Shown piece after piece: positions 40,027-48,402 of a stretch of 64,000 nucleotides of DNA. Made by a program: the position numbers and the translations under genes. Each line of letters starts with the position of its first letter. The stretch's first letter is position 1. Location of the stretch: contig NZ_JAOAMU010000001.1 of assembly GCF_025154075.1 (NCBI RefSeq), positions 581,991-645,990 on the forward strand, written 5' to 3'. Below the pieces are notes generated by a model. It did not search any database and was not told the DNA's origin. It was given only the letters and a program-made list of their open reading frames with translations. The stretch is from Chryseobacterium herbae (lineage in GTDB: Bacteria; Bacteroidota; Bacteroidia; Flavobacteriales; Weeksellaceae).

Positions 40027-42702
40027 TTATTTAATGATAAGTTTCTGGTTGTATACCCCTTTTGGTGAGTTGATATTGATCATATAGACCCCTTTAGAAA
40101 CATTTAAATTAAATTCTTTGGTGTGATCGCCATTGCTTTGGTAGAAATCGGATGAGATCAGTCTGCCTGCAGTATCAAACAGGGTCACCTTCATTTCTCC
40201 GTTAAAATTTCTTGATTTAATAAAGAACTTACCATCACTAGGGTTAGGATAAATTTTAATATCATCTGCCCCCGGGGAAGAGATTTCTTTAGTGCCCAGC
40301 AGCTGTGTCCTCTGTGTACATACTTCAAGAGACCATCCTGTAATGGTTCCGATGCTTCCCAGGGAATTGTCAGTTGCAAAAAGTTTCCATTCTCCCTGAG
40401 CTTTATGCCCCTTAAAAATAGCTAAAGATTCAAATGATTTAGTCTCACCCTGGACTGGTGAAGCACATACTACGGCATTTCCGGTATCACTGAATGAGGC
40501 TGTAATTCCTGAGCTGTTCGAGCAGCTTCTGCTCCATATTAAAGCCGAAGAACCTACCGGACTCTGGATACCAACCGCAAGATGTCTTATGTTAGGATGG
40601 GTGATGGATGGGGTAACTTTAACCCGGGTAATAGTTCCTGTATTATTAACCATTAAAGGAGCTTTAACTATAGGTGCAGAAACACTTCCCCCTCCAGGTC
40701 CGTCCGTAATGGCTACGGGACTTCCGCTGTAAGTATAGGTTGTACAGGCTTCATCATTTACAGCATAATCAATCACAAAACTAGGACTCACAGCATAGTA
40801 AATATTACCTACAGCTTCGATCATAATAAAAGCGTTTGTTGAAGAAGATCCTGCAGGAACTGTTATCTGTTCACTTCCGTCATTAGGGGTATTGGCGGCA
40901 ATTGTGGTAAATGTCTGGCCTCCGTCTGTAGACAGTTTAATATTGACATTAGCTGTACTAATAGGTGCTGCATTGGTAGCAGCCACATCCCAGGTTACAT
41001 TAAATGCTCCCCCTGAAGCCAATGACTGTCCGAATATAGGAGATGTCACCTGAAAAGGTCCAGTGGCAGCATCTACTGTAACCACCATTGCATCTTTACT
41101 CGTTTGTGGATCAACCGGATTATTCGTTCTGAGGGTAACCGTGAAATTAAGACTTCTGGCTACGCTGGATACAGACTCCCATCTGGTGGTTAAAACTCCG
41201 GCAAGCACTTTATTAAAGTCCGGAAAATAACGTCCCGGAACACTTACAGGCATTAAAGATCTGAAGTTAGGTCCTGCAGATTTTGTAAGGAAAGCTATAG
41301 AATTCGCACCTGTATCAGAGTTCCCTGCAAGATCCATCTGTTCCCATATGTAAGTATAAGAAGCGGCATTGGCATCTGTTGTCGATGCTTTTAACACAAA
41401 TGGAGTAGATTTGGGAATGGTATAATCCAAACCTGCATTCACAACAGGTGCAGGATTTGCAAAAGGGGTATTTGCACCACAGGCCACAGTGTTTATTTTG
41501 GTCTTGATTTCCGCAACATTAACAGTATGAAAATAGTCATCGGAATTGAACTGAACATCGTAGCTACCCCCTATAATTCCTGTATAAGCCATAATCGTGG
41601 TCCCGCTGCCAGGCTCTACCTCAGTAGCCCCCGATCCGTTAAGACTCACAGAGTAGCTGTGATTAGCCCCAAGCTGATGCCCCATTTCATGAGCCACATA
41701 GTCGATGTCAAAAGTATCTCCTTCAGGAAAATTAGATGCAGTCCATCCTCTTGACTTTGTGTTATCAATACAAATATCGCCGGGTGCATATCCGTTTGCG
41801 TTTTCTTTGTCAAAAATATGTCCCATATCATAATTCGCGGAGCCGATGATATTTGTTATTGCTGTTTGCGCTTGTGTATCTTGCTCATCCAATGGATCAT
41901 ATGGATCATTGGCAGTATCTACATAAATTACGGCGTCATTATTGGCTACAAGGTTAAAATGAAGCGAAAGATCTTTCTCAAAAACGGCATTTAAGCGGGT
42001 CAAAGATGCATTAATGGCAGCAAGAATCACTGCTTTTTTCTGTGCTTCCGTTGCTGTTGCGGGAGTTCCGGCAGCATTAAGATGATATTCGGCATATTCT
42101 CCTGTACAGGTAATAGCTAGTCTGAAAACATTAAAACCAGCCGTTTTTTTACTGGCAGCTTCGTTTTTTTTTCCGGAATTCTTTACCCCTGGTTTTTCGG
42201 GAGTAGTACATTCAAAATACTCCTTCTCCTGACCTCTTTTTGCTTTTGAATCAAAGACTGCATAAACCGTTCTGTCTTCAGAATAAGGTTCAATAAATTC
42301 GGAAAGCCCCGACCTTGTGATCATGGATGAAAATCCTACCGGTGACAGGCTAAATCTTAAGTATACGGAAGGATCGTTCAGACTGGTTCCCACATATGAT
42401 TTGATATCCGGATATTTTTTCTGAAGTTCCGGATCCATATTGGAAGATTCCCAGACCTGAAATTTTTCAATCTTTCCCAAGGCTGTAGGAAGGAAGATGA
42501 TCACTCCTTTGGATCCTGAAAAACGTTCCGGAACATCTTTAAGTAAAATTCTGAGCTGATAAGCATCTAAATAATATAAAGCCGCATATTCCAGCTTCTC
42601 CTGAGATTTCTTAACTTTTTGAGCTCTCAGTTCTGTTCTTGTCCATTGTGATGATCCAAAAAACGGAATCATTACTATAGCAATAAGTAAATAAAATTTC
42701 AT
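40027..42702 (-). CDS. Reprolysin-like (M12B) metalloprotease with P-domain and T9SS sorting domain
   Basis: This is an 891-residue secreted protein. Domains in order: signal peptide (about 1-18), prodomain (about 20-185), and metzincin catalytic domain (about 188-410). The zinc motif is H-E-M-G-H-Q-L-G-A-N-H with H338, E339, H342 and H348. A beta-rich middle region (about 420-655) follows, then a proprotein-convertase P-like domain (about 660-805, with G-E-W-K-L-F-A-T-D) and a type A sorting domain (I-Y-P-N-P-S-D-G-K-F-F..., end K-L-I-I-K). It is an extracellular endopeptidase. The gene at 48403-51060 is a close full-length paralogue. Confidence 0.93.
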   Translation of the reverse strand: MKFYLLIAIVMIPFFGSSQWTRTELRAQKVKKSQEKLEYAALYYLDAYQLRILLKDVPERFSGSKGVIIFLPTALGKIEKFQVWESSNMDPELQKKYPDIKSYVGTSLNDPSVYLRFSLSPVGFSSMITRSGLSEFIEPYSEDRTVYAVFDSKAKRGQEKEYFECTTPEKPGVKNSGKKNEAASKKTAGFNVFRLAITCTGEYAEYHLNAAGTPATATEAQKKAVILAAINASLTRLNAVFEKDLSLHFNLVANNDAVIYVDTANDPYDPLDEQDTQAQTAITNIIGSANYDMGHIFDKENANGYAPGDICIDNTKSRGWTASNFPEGDTFDIDYVAHEMGHQLGANHSYSVSLNGSGATEVEPGSGTTIMAYTGIIGGSYDVQFNSDDYFHTVNVAEIKTKINTVACGANTPFANPAPVVNAGLDYTIPKSTPFVLKASTTDANAASYTYIWEQMDLAGNSDTGANSIAFLTKSAGPNFRSLMPVSVPGRYFPDFNKVLAGVLTTRWESVSSVARSLNFTVTLRTNNPVDPQTSKDAMVVTVDAATGPFQVTSPIFGQSLASGGAFNVTWDVAATNAAPISTANVNIKLSTDGGQTFTTIAANTPNDGSEQITVPAGSSSTNAFIMIEAVGNIYYAVSPSFVIDYAVNDEACTTYTYSGSPVAITDGPGGGSVSAPIVKAPLMVNNTGTITRVKVTPSITHPNIRHLAVGIQSPVGSSALIWSRSCSNSSGITASFSDTGNAVVCASPVQGETKSFESLAIFKGHKAQGEWKLFATDNSLGSIGTITGWSLEVCTQRTQLLGTKEISSPGADDIKIYPNPSDGKFFIKSRNFNGEMKVTLFDTAGRLISSDFYQSNGDHTKEFNLNVSKGVYMININSPKGVYNQKLIIK

Positions 42703-43112
42703 ATCTGTATTTTTAAAGGTGGTTTATACATTTTAATGAAAGCATCTTTTGGTAATTTAAGTTTAGCATTGACTGGAGATCTTAAACACTTTCACTTGTT
42801 ACAAAAAAATAAAAAAATTCAATACAAAACACACATTATCAATAATATACAACAAGGTTTACGAAGATTTTTATAATTAACATAAATCATTCATAATAAA
42901 TGTAAATAGCTTGTTGATTATCAATCAATTTAATCACATACAGGAATGACATTCTCAACTACTTAAAACCGAAATATCTGTATCTGATTTCAAAAATAAT
43001 TGATCATTTCAGGGGTTTAAAAATGGTAAAACAAAAGGAGGCTATTATTCATAGTCTCCTTTATTGTATAGTCCTGTATCAATTTTCAGGACGGAATTAA
43101 ATGGTAAAAAAA
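42703..43112. other. Gene-free AT-rich gap between M12B-like protease and SMP-30 genes
   Basis: It holds the terminator at 43029-43062 and the upstream region of the protease gene. I see no open frame, no clear TAnnTTTG element and no repeat. Confidence 0.5.
43029..43062 (-). terminator. Terminator after the SMP-30 gene
   Basis: A 12-base stem with one mismatch (43034-43045 with 43051-43062) has a T-rich tract on the minus strand. Confidence 0.65.
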
Positions 43113-44006
43113 TTATCTGGTTCCTCTCACTTTAGTGGGTAAAGTGTATACCGATTTTGAAGCGGTAATAAATAAAACATCATTGTTTTGTCCCCCAAAA
43201 GTGACATTGGACGTCCAGTCTTCTGCGATGGGAATATGGTACAATTTCTTTCCGTGACGGTTAAAGATATGCACTCCTTTTCCTGTTAAATAGAGATTTC
43301 CATGCTTATCCAGAGTCATACCGTCTGAACCCATCTCGCAAAACAGCTTTCTTTCAGACAATTTCCCTTCTCCAAGGATATCGTACACATAGGTTTTTCC
43401 TGCATCAATATCTGAAATATATAACTTTTTAAATATCTCGCTCCCTACGATTCCGTTTGGCTGCACAAAGGTTTCCAGCTTAATGGTCTTTCCGTCCTTT
43501 GTTCTGTAATAAAGACTTTTATGGGCTATTTCCTGCTTAAAATCTATCCAGTAATCCCTTTTATACAAGGGATCTGTAAAATACATTCCGCCGGACGCAT
43601 CATTCCAGACATCATTGGGCCCGTTGAGTCTTTTCCCTTCAAAACCTTTCAGGATGACTTCTACTTTTTTATCTTTTGAAATTTTCCAGATCTCTCCCTG
43701 ATCGTCAGAACACGTGATGAGGTTTCCGTCTTTATCGAAGTGAGTTCCGTTGGCCCTACCCGTTTTTCCTAAAAATTCTATAACCTTATTGGTTTTCCAG
43801 TCCCAGTAGTAGATCTTGTCATTAGGCTGGTCGGTGAAATAAACATTTCCATGTTGATCCGAAGACGGTCCTTCTGTAAAACTAAATTGATCCGAAACCT
43901 TCTTCGGCTGTACATCTTCATAAAACATGGTGTTGTAATTTACTGATTGACAGCTTAACAATGCGAAAACCAAACCAATCATACTTATTCTGCATATATT
44001 TTCCAT
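43113..44006 (-). CDS. SMP-30/gluconolactonase-like lipoprotein
   Basis: This is a 297-residue six-bladed beta-propeller with a lipobox (L-L-S-C, cysteine 19). The family's metal-binding signatures are F-T-E-G-P near residue 44, L-N-G-P-N-D-V-W near 126, Q-P-N-G-I near 182 and the late S-D-G-M-T-L-D segment. Relatives hydrolyse sugar lactones or other cyclic esters using a divalent metal. The lipoprotein anchor places it in the envelope. It lies 72 bases downstream of the S41 protease gene on the same strand and may be co-transcribed with it. Confidence 0.87.
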   Translation of the reverse strand: MENICRISMIGLVFALLSCQSVNYNTMFYEDVQPKKVSDQFSFTEGPSSDQHGNVYFTDQPNDKIYYWDWKTNKVIEFLGKTGRANGTHFDKDGNLITCSDDQGEIWKISKDKKVEVILKGFEGKRLNGPNDVWNDASGGMYFTDPLYKRDYWIDFKQEIAHKSLYYRTKDGKTIKLETFVQPNGIVGSEIFKKLYISDIDAGKTYVYDILGEGKLSERKLFCEMGSDGMTLDKHGNLYLTGKGVHIFNRHGKKLYHIPIAEDWTSNVTFGGQNNDVLFITASKSVYTLPTKVRGTR

Positions 44007-44078
44007 TCTTCTTTTTTAAGGCCTTCAAATTTACATTTTGTAAAGTAAGATATCCTTTGTTAGACGGTAAAAATGACC

Positions 44079-45491
44079 CTACTTTTTCACATTTGCTTTT
44101 AAATGGTTAATTCCAGCTTCAAGCTGAGAATCAAACTTCGCAGGATATAAGGTATCATTCAGATTTCTTTCTACAACAATATGCGGCTTAATTCCGACTC
44201 CTATAAATTCTTCACCATCCGGCAGGGTCACTTTTTTGGTACAGATGATGGCAGAGCCATTTCCCGGCAATTCTATCTGAAGAGGCTGGCCAGTACTTCC
44301 ATTGGAATAGCCACCCACTCTGGTTATATTTTTCTGATTGTAGAGATAAATCAAAAAGTCTTCTGCAGCTGAAGCCGTTAAAACACTTGTCAGCACAACG
44401 GTAGGAACCCTCAGCTTTTCTACAGGCTCTATAACCTGAGGTTTGTACTCAAATTCATGAAACTTGCTTCCTAAATAGGCTTTAAACAAATCAGTGGTCT
44501 CCTGTTTTGAAAGACCCCATTCAGATTTTCCACTGATCGTATCTTTTGGTGTAAGAAAGGAACCAAGAGCTCTTTCCGTCGGAATGATCTTCCTGCTGTA
44601 GTTTTTTGCCCCGTAAATGGTATCTCCTTTGACAAAATATTTTGCAATATTTTTTGAATTTTTCGAACTGCCGCCGCCGTTATTTCTGATATCTAAAATA
44701 ATTCCTTTTGCATTCTTAAGTTCAGGCAGCCTGGATTCAAAGTCTTTTACAACGGAGGAATTTTCAAAGCTACTGATCTTTACATACGCCATATTATCTT
44801 TCAGCCATTTGAATTCAAAAACCGACTGATTGGGCAATGCTTCGGGGTTTACAGCTGTTTCCGCTGTTTTTGAATGGGTAAGATGCAGCTTTTTCACTTC
44901 TCCTTTTGGAGTTTTGATTTCGACGTCGTAAGTATCTCCATTGACTCCTTCCAACAGATTCACACCCGCTTTAAAATTGAGATAACTCACAGTAGAAGAA
45001 GAAATATAAGGTTTAACGAATTTATCCTGATAATCCGCTGTAGACAGCCCGTTCACTTTTATGATCTCACTTCCCAACGGGATCTCTTTTTCTTTGCTTT
45101 TATTGGTCCCGATCACATAAATCTTTCCCTGTACATTCATCAGGAAAAGCCTGTATTCTCCAAACATAGAAACCATGATCTGATTCTGGATATCCTCAGG
45201 AAAATAAACCTGTGTATGTCCATCTTTTAAAACAGCACATAATTTTTGAAGTTCTTTATAATACTGGTAATCATTTTCTGTTTTCTGAATGTTTATAATG
45301 GCTTCCCTGTATGTCTTGTCCCATTTTAATTGGTCCGTTTTGTACATGTAAACAAAATTGTAATCCACATCGCTCCAGAATTTAGATAATCCGTAGATTT
45401 TCTCATTAAGCGTCAATTTATTTGGAATCTGGGCCGATAATGATGAACAAATGACCAACAGAAGGCATAGAATAGAAATTATATTTTTCAC
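44079..45491 (-). CDS. S41 family peptidase, exported
   Basis: This is a 470-residue protein with signal peptide (about 1-20, ending S-L-S-A-Q). A helical N-terminal domain is followed by a diverged PDZ-like region (about 105-205) and the S41 core. In the core, I-I-L-D-I-R-N-N-G-G-G (264-274) forms the oxyanion strand and T-A-S-A-A-E-D-F contains the nucleophile S374. The family comprises C-terminal-processing and tricorn-like proteases. It would act in the periplasm or outside. The SMP-30 lipoprotein gene follows in the same direction. Confidence 0.88.
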   Translation of the reverse strand: MKNIISILCLLLVICSSLSAQIPNKLTLNEKIYGLSKFWSDVDYNFVYMYKTDQLKWDKTYREAIINIQKTENDYQYYKELQKLCAVLKDGHTQVYFPEDIQNQIMVSMFGEYRLFLMNVQGKIYVIGTNKSKEKEIPLGSEIIKVNGLSTADYQDKFVKPYISSSTVSYLNFKAGVNLLEGVNGDTYDVEIKTPKGEVKKLHLTHSKTAETAVNPEALPNQSVFEFKWLKDNMAYVKISSFENSSVVKDFESRLPELKNAKGIILDIRNNGGGSSKNSKNIAKYFVKGDTIYGAKNYSRKIIPTERALGSFLTPKDTISGKSEWGLSKQETTDLFKAYLGSKFHEFEYKPQVIEPVEKLRVPTVVLTSVLTASAAEDFLIYLYNQKNITRVGGYSNGSTGQPLQIELPGNGSAIICTKKVTLPDGEEFIGVGIKPHIVVERNLNDTLYPAKFDSQLEAGINHLKANVKK

Positions 45492-45841
45492 GGATATCTT
45501 TTTTAGTAAAACCCGCCAAAGTGGAAAAGATGTATAGAAAACACTATGTAAATCTGTCTTTCCGCGGGTACGCTAAACTACAAAAAAAAATTGAAAACCC
45601 TGTATTTCAACCACTTCTAAAATCAAAACAATTTCCAGAGCAGCTGTCTCTACAATAGAACACAATGTCCCAATTGTCCTATTTTTGAAGCAGATGGTAT
45701 TAGTTAAAAAACAGTTTTATCCGGACCTTTGCCACGGTAAGATCAACACTCCTTTTTCCTTGGTAAAACTGACTGAAAAAACAGCTTGATCGGGTCTTCA
45801 ATATGACCTTAATACTTTTTTAACTTAACAAAAGTACCGCA
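45492..45841. other. Divergent gap of 350 bases between S41 protease and ccoG
   Basis: This must hold both promoters. A plus-strand TATTTTTG at 45680-45687 fits the -7 consensus but lies 155 bases before ccoG. I see no repeat and no credible open frame. Confidence 0.4.
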
Positions 45842-47284
45842 ATGAGTGCAGAATCAGGCAACAGCCAATTTGTAGAAATAGAAAACGATACGTTCAGGAA
45901 TTCGGTGGGAACCATGGACGAAATGGGAAAAAGAAAATGGGTCTTTCCACGAAAACCAAAAGGAAAATATACCAACTACAGGAATTACGCAAGTTACATC
46001 ATGCTTGCTATATTTTTCGGACTGCCGTTTGTAAAGATCAATGGTAATCCATTTCTTCTGATCAATGTGATCGACAGGAGGTTTTTCATTCTGGGGCAGC
46101 CTTTCTATCTTCAGGATTTCTTTATCCTGGCGCTGGGAGCAGTCACCTCCGTGATCTTCGTAATGCTTTTCACCGTCGTTTTTGGAAGAATATTCTGCGG
46201 ATGGTTATGTCCTCAGACCCTTTTTATGGAAATGGTATTCCGGAAAATTGAATATTTGATCGAAGGTGACCGAAACAAGCAGATGAAGCTGGACAGACAG
46301 GAATGGGATGCTGAAAAAATCAGAAAAAGACTCATAAAATGGTCTGTTTTTGCATTCATTTCAATGATTATAGCTCATTTCATGTTCATGTATATTGTAG
46401 GATATGAGGAATTATTCAGGATTATGAGTGAAGGCCCGCAGGAGCACCCTTTGAAATTCATTACCATGATATTTTTCACCATGACCTTCTACTTTGTTTT
46501 CGCATGGCTCCGCGAGCAGGTTTGCACACTGGTATGCCCATACGGAAGACTTCAGGGCGTACTGATCGACAAACAGACGATCAACGTATATTATGATTTT
46601 AAAAGAGGAGAAGGCCGTTCAAAATGGAGAAATAACGAAGACCGCAAAGCGGCAGGTAAAGGAGACTGTATCGACTGTCATCAGTGTGTCGTAGTCTGCC
46701 CAACCGGTATTGACATCAGAAACGGACAGCAGCTGGAATGCGTCAACTGTACAGCCTGTATAGATGCCTGTGATGAAGTAATGGAAAAAGTAGGACTTCC
46801 AAAAGGACTGGTCCGCTATGCTACAGAAGCAGAAATTGAAAACCAGGACAGTTTCAAATTCACCTCAAGAATGAAAGTTACGACGGTATTTTTAGCCCTG
46901 TTAATAGGATTTTTAGGCTTCTTAATGTATGACCGCGGATCTATGGAAGCAAAATTCATTAAACCGGCAGGTTCTACGTTCTTTATTAAAGACGGTAAGA
47001 TTACCAATACGTTTATCTATACTCTTTTAAATAAATCCAACGAGAAAAAGACCCTGACCATTAAAGTAATGACTCCTGCCCATGCAGAAATCTCCTATTT
47101 CGGTTCTGAAAAGATCATTCTGAAAGGAGATCAAATTCTGAAAGGGAACATCAATATTACCTTCCCTGAAGAAGACATTAAACTCTCCAAACAGAATATG
47201 GTCATTGGTGTATTTGATGAAAAGGGAGAAATGCTGGATTCATTTGAGACAACGTTTGAGGGGCCATTTAAGCTTTTGCTATAG
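45842..47284 (+). CDS. ccoG: Cytochrome c oxidase accessory protein CcoG
   Basis: This is a 480-residue membrane iron-sulfur protein. Five membrane helices are spread between about 48 and 360. The C-G-W-L-C-P motif is near residue 119. A 2[4Fe-4S] ferredoxin-like part has C-x-x-C-x-x-C-x-x-x-C-P (about 277-287) and C-x-x-C-x-x-C-x-x-x-C (about 300-310). The C-terminal periplasmic domain is immunoglobulin-like. CcoG reduces copper for assembly of cbb3 oxidase. The gene is usually found next to ccoNOP or ccoHIS, but here it stands alone, with a protease gene on one side and an AraC regulator on the other. Confidence 0.93.
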   Translation: MSAESGNSQFVEIENDTFRNSVGTMDEMGKRKWVFPRKPKGKYTNYRNYASYIMLAIFFGLPFVKINGNPFLLINVIDRRFFILGQPFYLQDFFILALGAVTSVIFVMLFTVVFGRIFCGWLCPQTLFMEMVFRKIEYLIEGDRNKQMKLDRQEWDAEKIRKRLIKWSVFAFISMIIAHFMFMYIVGYEELFRIMSEGPQEHPLKFITMIFFTMTFYFVFAWLREQVCTLVCPYGRLQGVLIDKQTINVYYDFKRGEGRSKWRNNEDRKAAGKGDCIDCHQCVVVCPTGIDIRNGQQLECVNCTACIDACDEVMEKVGLPKGLVRYATEAEIENQDSFKFTSRMKVTTVFLALLIGFLGFLMYDRGSMEAKFIKPAGSTFFIKDGKITNTFIYTLLNKSNEKKTLTIKVMTPAHAEISYFGSEKIILKGDQILKGNINITFPEEDIKLSKQNMVIGVFDEKGEMLDSFETTFEGPFKLLL

Positions 47285-47289
47285 ATGTC

Positions 47290-47386
47290 AGACGTCAGAT
47301 TTCAGATGGCATATGTTAGACTGGAGATGTGAGATAAAGGATGAGTGAGCACATATCTTGTGTCTTATATCTGAAATCTGACGTCT
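47290..47386. repeat. 97-bp inverted repeat between ccoG and the AraC gene
   Basis: The 18-base arms at 47290-47307 (AGACGTCAGATTTCAGAT) and 47369-47386 are perfect reverse complements. They are made of the same CAGATTTCAGA word as the other modular repeats. The element sits between convergent genes, where it would form a long hairpin in either transcript. Confidence 0.8.
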
Positions 47387-47400
47387 AAAATCTAGCATTT

Positions 47401-48282
47401 TTAAACCTTGTATTTTCTCATAAACTGAGTAGGAGTCATTCCGGAGCTTTTCCGGAATACTCTTACAAAGTAGGAATATTCTTCATATCCGAGTCTGAAC
47501 GCAATGTCCACAAGATTTTCATCAAGGTACATAAGCATTCTTTTGGCTTCCAGCACTACCCTTTCGGTAATGACATCGGTTGCCGTTTTCTGAACAACGG
47601 TTTGCGCAATCCTGTTCAGGTGCTTTGGCGTAATTCCCAATAAGGATGCATAATGAGATATCGATTTCTGAGCTGTAAAATGCTGCTCTATCAGATTTTC
47701 AAAATCCTGATAATGCTTAAAATAAGAAAGACTGGCGGATGAAGAACGCATATCAATATCTTTTGAAAACAGTCTTGTCGCATTGATGAAAACTTGTGAC
47801 ATCAGCGAAAGAATGAATCCTTCTTTCATCACAGACTGAGATTGATGCTCTTTTCCCAGCTCCTGAAATAAACAGTCAGTTTTCGTTAATTCTACTGCAT
47901 CAAGCTGCAATTTTCTGGGAAATGATACGGAACCAAAAAAAGGAAAATTTCTCAGCTTCTGACTTACATAATGCATTTCGTAAAACTCCTGTGAGCAGAA
48001 AAATATATACCCGTCAATATCTTCTGAAAGTTCCCAGCTGTGGATCTGTCCCGGAGACAGGAAGAAAAGACTTCCTTCAGACACGTCATACTTCTGAAAA
48101 TCGATTTCATGAGTTCCTTTTCCTTTGGTAAAGAGAACAGCCGCATAGAAGTCATGGCGGTGCGGCTTTTCAATATGGCGATGCCCCACAACCAGATGTT
48201 CTTTCATGGTATTGAAATAAAAATCTGAAGTATTCCTGCCGGACTGGAAAAGCTCGATATGAAGGACAGAGATAGAATTCAT
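47401..48282 (-). CDS. AraC family transcriptional regulator
   Basis: This is a 293-residue regulator. An AraC-type cupin sensor domain spans about 10-150, with R-H-I-E-K-P-H-R-H-D-F-Y near 38 and D-G-Y-I-F-F-C-S. The double helix-turn-helix domain fills the last 100 residues (I-S-H-Y-A-S-L-L-G-I-T-P-K-H-L-N-R and I-A-F-R-L-G-Y-E-E-Y-S-Y-F-V-R-V-F-R-K). The start is placed at 48282. The frame could extend 15 residues to 48327, but that part has no family likeness. Targets are unknown. It stands next to the second M12B-like protease gene. Confidence 0.88.
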   Translation of the reverse strand: MNSISVLHIELFQSGRNTSDFYFNTMKEHLVVGHRHIEKPHRHDFYAAVLFTKGKGTHEIDFQKYDVSEGSLFFLSPGQIHSWELSEDIDGYIFFCSQEFYEMHYVSQKLRNFPFFGSVSFPRKLQLDAVELTKTDCLFQELGKEHQSQSVMKEGFILSLMSQVFINATRLFSKDIDMRSSSASLSYFKHYQDFENLIEQHFTAQKSISHYASLLGITPKHLNRIAQTVVQKTATDVITERVVLEAKRMLMYLDENLVDIAFRLGYEEYSYFVRVFRKSSGMTPTQFMRKYKV

Positions 48283-48352
48283 TACTGATAATAAGCGGAT
48301 CGTTGTTATGGTATAAAAGTACAGCAAAAAGAGAGATAACGCAAATCTGCAT

Positions 48353-48381
48353 AAAAAAAGGACCGGTTTTCACCAGTCCTT
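48353..48381 (-). terminator. Terminator after the second M12B-like protease gene
   Basis: The stem AAGGACCGG/CCAGTCCTT (48359-48367 with 48373-48381, one mismatch) is followed by seven T on the minus strand. Confidence 0.8.
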
Positions 48382-48402
48382 CATTCAGAAATTATCATTC
48401 TG

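Noticed and set aside
45780..45800. FNR-type operator (TTGAT...TCAA) before ccoG
   Set aside because: The half-sites are wrongly spaced and the second is incomplete.
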